DNA from: Acidaminococcales bacterium | GTDB lineage: Bacteria; Bacillota; Negativicutes; Acidaminococcales; JAISLQ01 | Assembly: GCA_031275255.1 (NCBI GenBank) | Contig: JAISPA010000066.1 | Location: 1-6,492 of the forward strand | Direction of reading: 5' to 3' | Length of the DNA stretch: 6,492 nt | Shown here: piece by piece, positions 6,485 through 6,492 of the stretch | Position numbering within the stretch: position 1 is the first letter of the stretch | Layout of the letters: every line of letters starts with the position of its first letter | Notes under the pieces: generated by a model | Seen by the model: only the letters and a program-made list of their open reading frames with translations | What the model was told of the DNA's origin: nothing | Databases searched by the model: none | Position numbers and translations under genes: made by a program

Positions 6485-6492
6485 AAAATTAT

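Noticed and set aside
6485..6492. ATAATTTT at the window edge as a -10 of dapL (minus strand)
   Set aside because: It abuts the ribosome binding site, so transcription would begin within or past it. The true promoter is probably beyond the window.

Overview
The window carries four protein-coding genes: three reading rightward (a large adhesin fragment, cbiM, and a metallo-beta-lactamase-fold hydrolase) and one reading leftward (dapL). The DNA is visibly GC-rich. A giant beta-helical surface or secreted protein of the filamentous-haemagglutinin kind (normally made by cells with an outer membrane) sits beside a DapL-type lysine/peptidoglycan aminotransferase and an anaerobe-style CbiM. This fits a diderm Firmicute (Negativicutes-like anaerobe) best. 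The placement is an inference from gene content, not proof.

Region by region. Bases 2-2764 hold the last ~920 residues of a much larger protein that opens upstream of the window. The visible part has four loosely repeated modules of about 80-90 residues (marked by an I-G/I-D turn near residues 67, 152, 230 and 323). Next come about 14 beta-helix coils with recurring 'LAG' and 'GDI' turns (residues ~352-693). It ends in a non-repetitive domain of ~220 residues without an obvious outer-membrane beta-barrel. Bases 2765-3179 are intergenic: a strong GC-rich hairpin at 2908-2943, a perfect extended -10 promoter (TGTTATAAT, 3127-3135) and an 8-bp direct repeat, one copy of which touches that -10.

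Bases 3180-4211 encode CbiM, the substrate-binding membrane component of an ECF-type cobalt (possibly nickel) importer, with a C-terminal PDGLE (CbiN-like) domain fused on. The Shine-Dalgarno position and the family's metal-binding N-terminus (Met-His-Met-Ala-Asp) both indicate that translation starts at TTG 3180, not at ATG 3171. Eight bases later comes a 327-residue hydrolase with the full HxHxDH set of metal ligands and a probable C-terminal winged helix (4220-5203). These two genes look like one transcript. The ATPase and transmembrane subunits (CbiO, CbiQ) that CbiM normally needs are not next to it.

Bases 5244-6470 on the minus strand encode LL-diaminopimelate aminotransferase, convergent with the hydrolase gene across a 40-bp gap that contains inverted repeats. 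DapL makes LL-diaminopimelate for lysine and cell-wall synthesis. Nothing in the window ties it functionally to the metal-import pair or the adhesin.

I see no tRNA, rRNA, CRISPR array, transposase, phage gene or recognisable riboswitch. I did not find clear evidence of a new multi-gene system. The most notable points are the architecture of the adhesin, the orphan CbiM paired with a metallo-hydrolase, and the unusual cbiM start.
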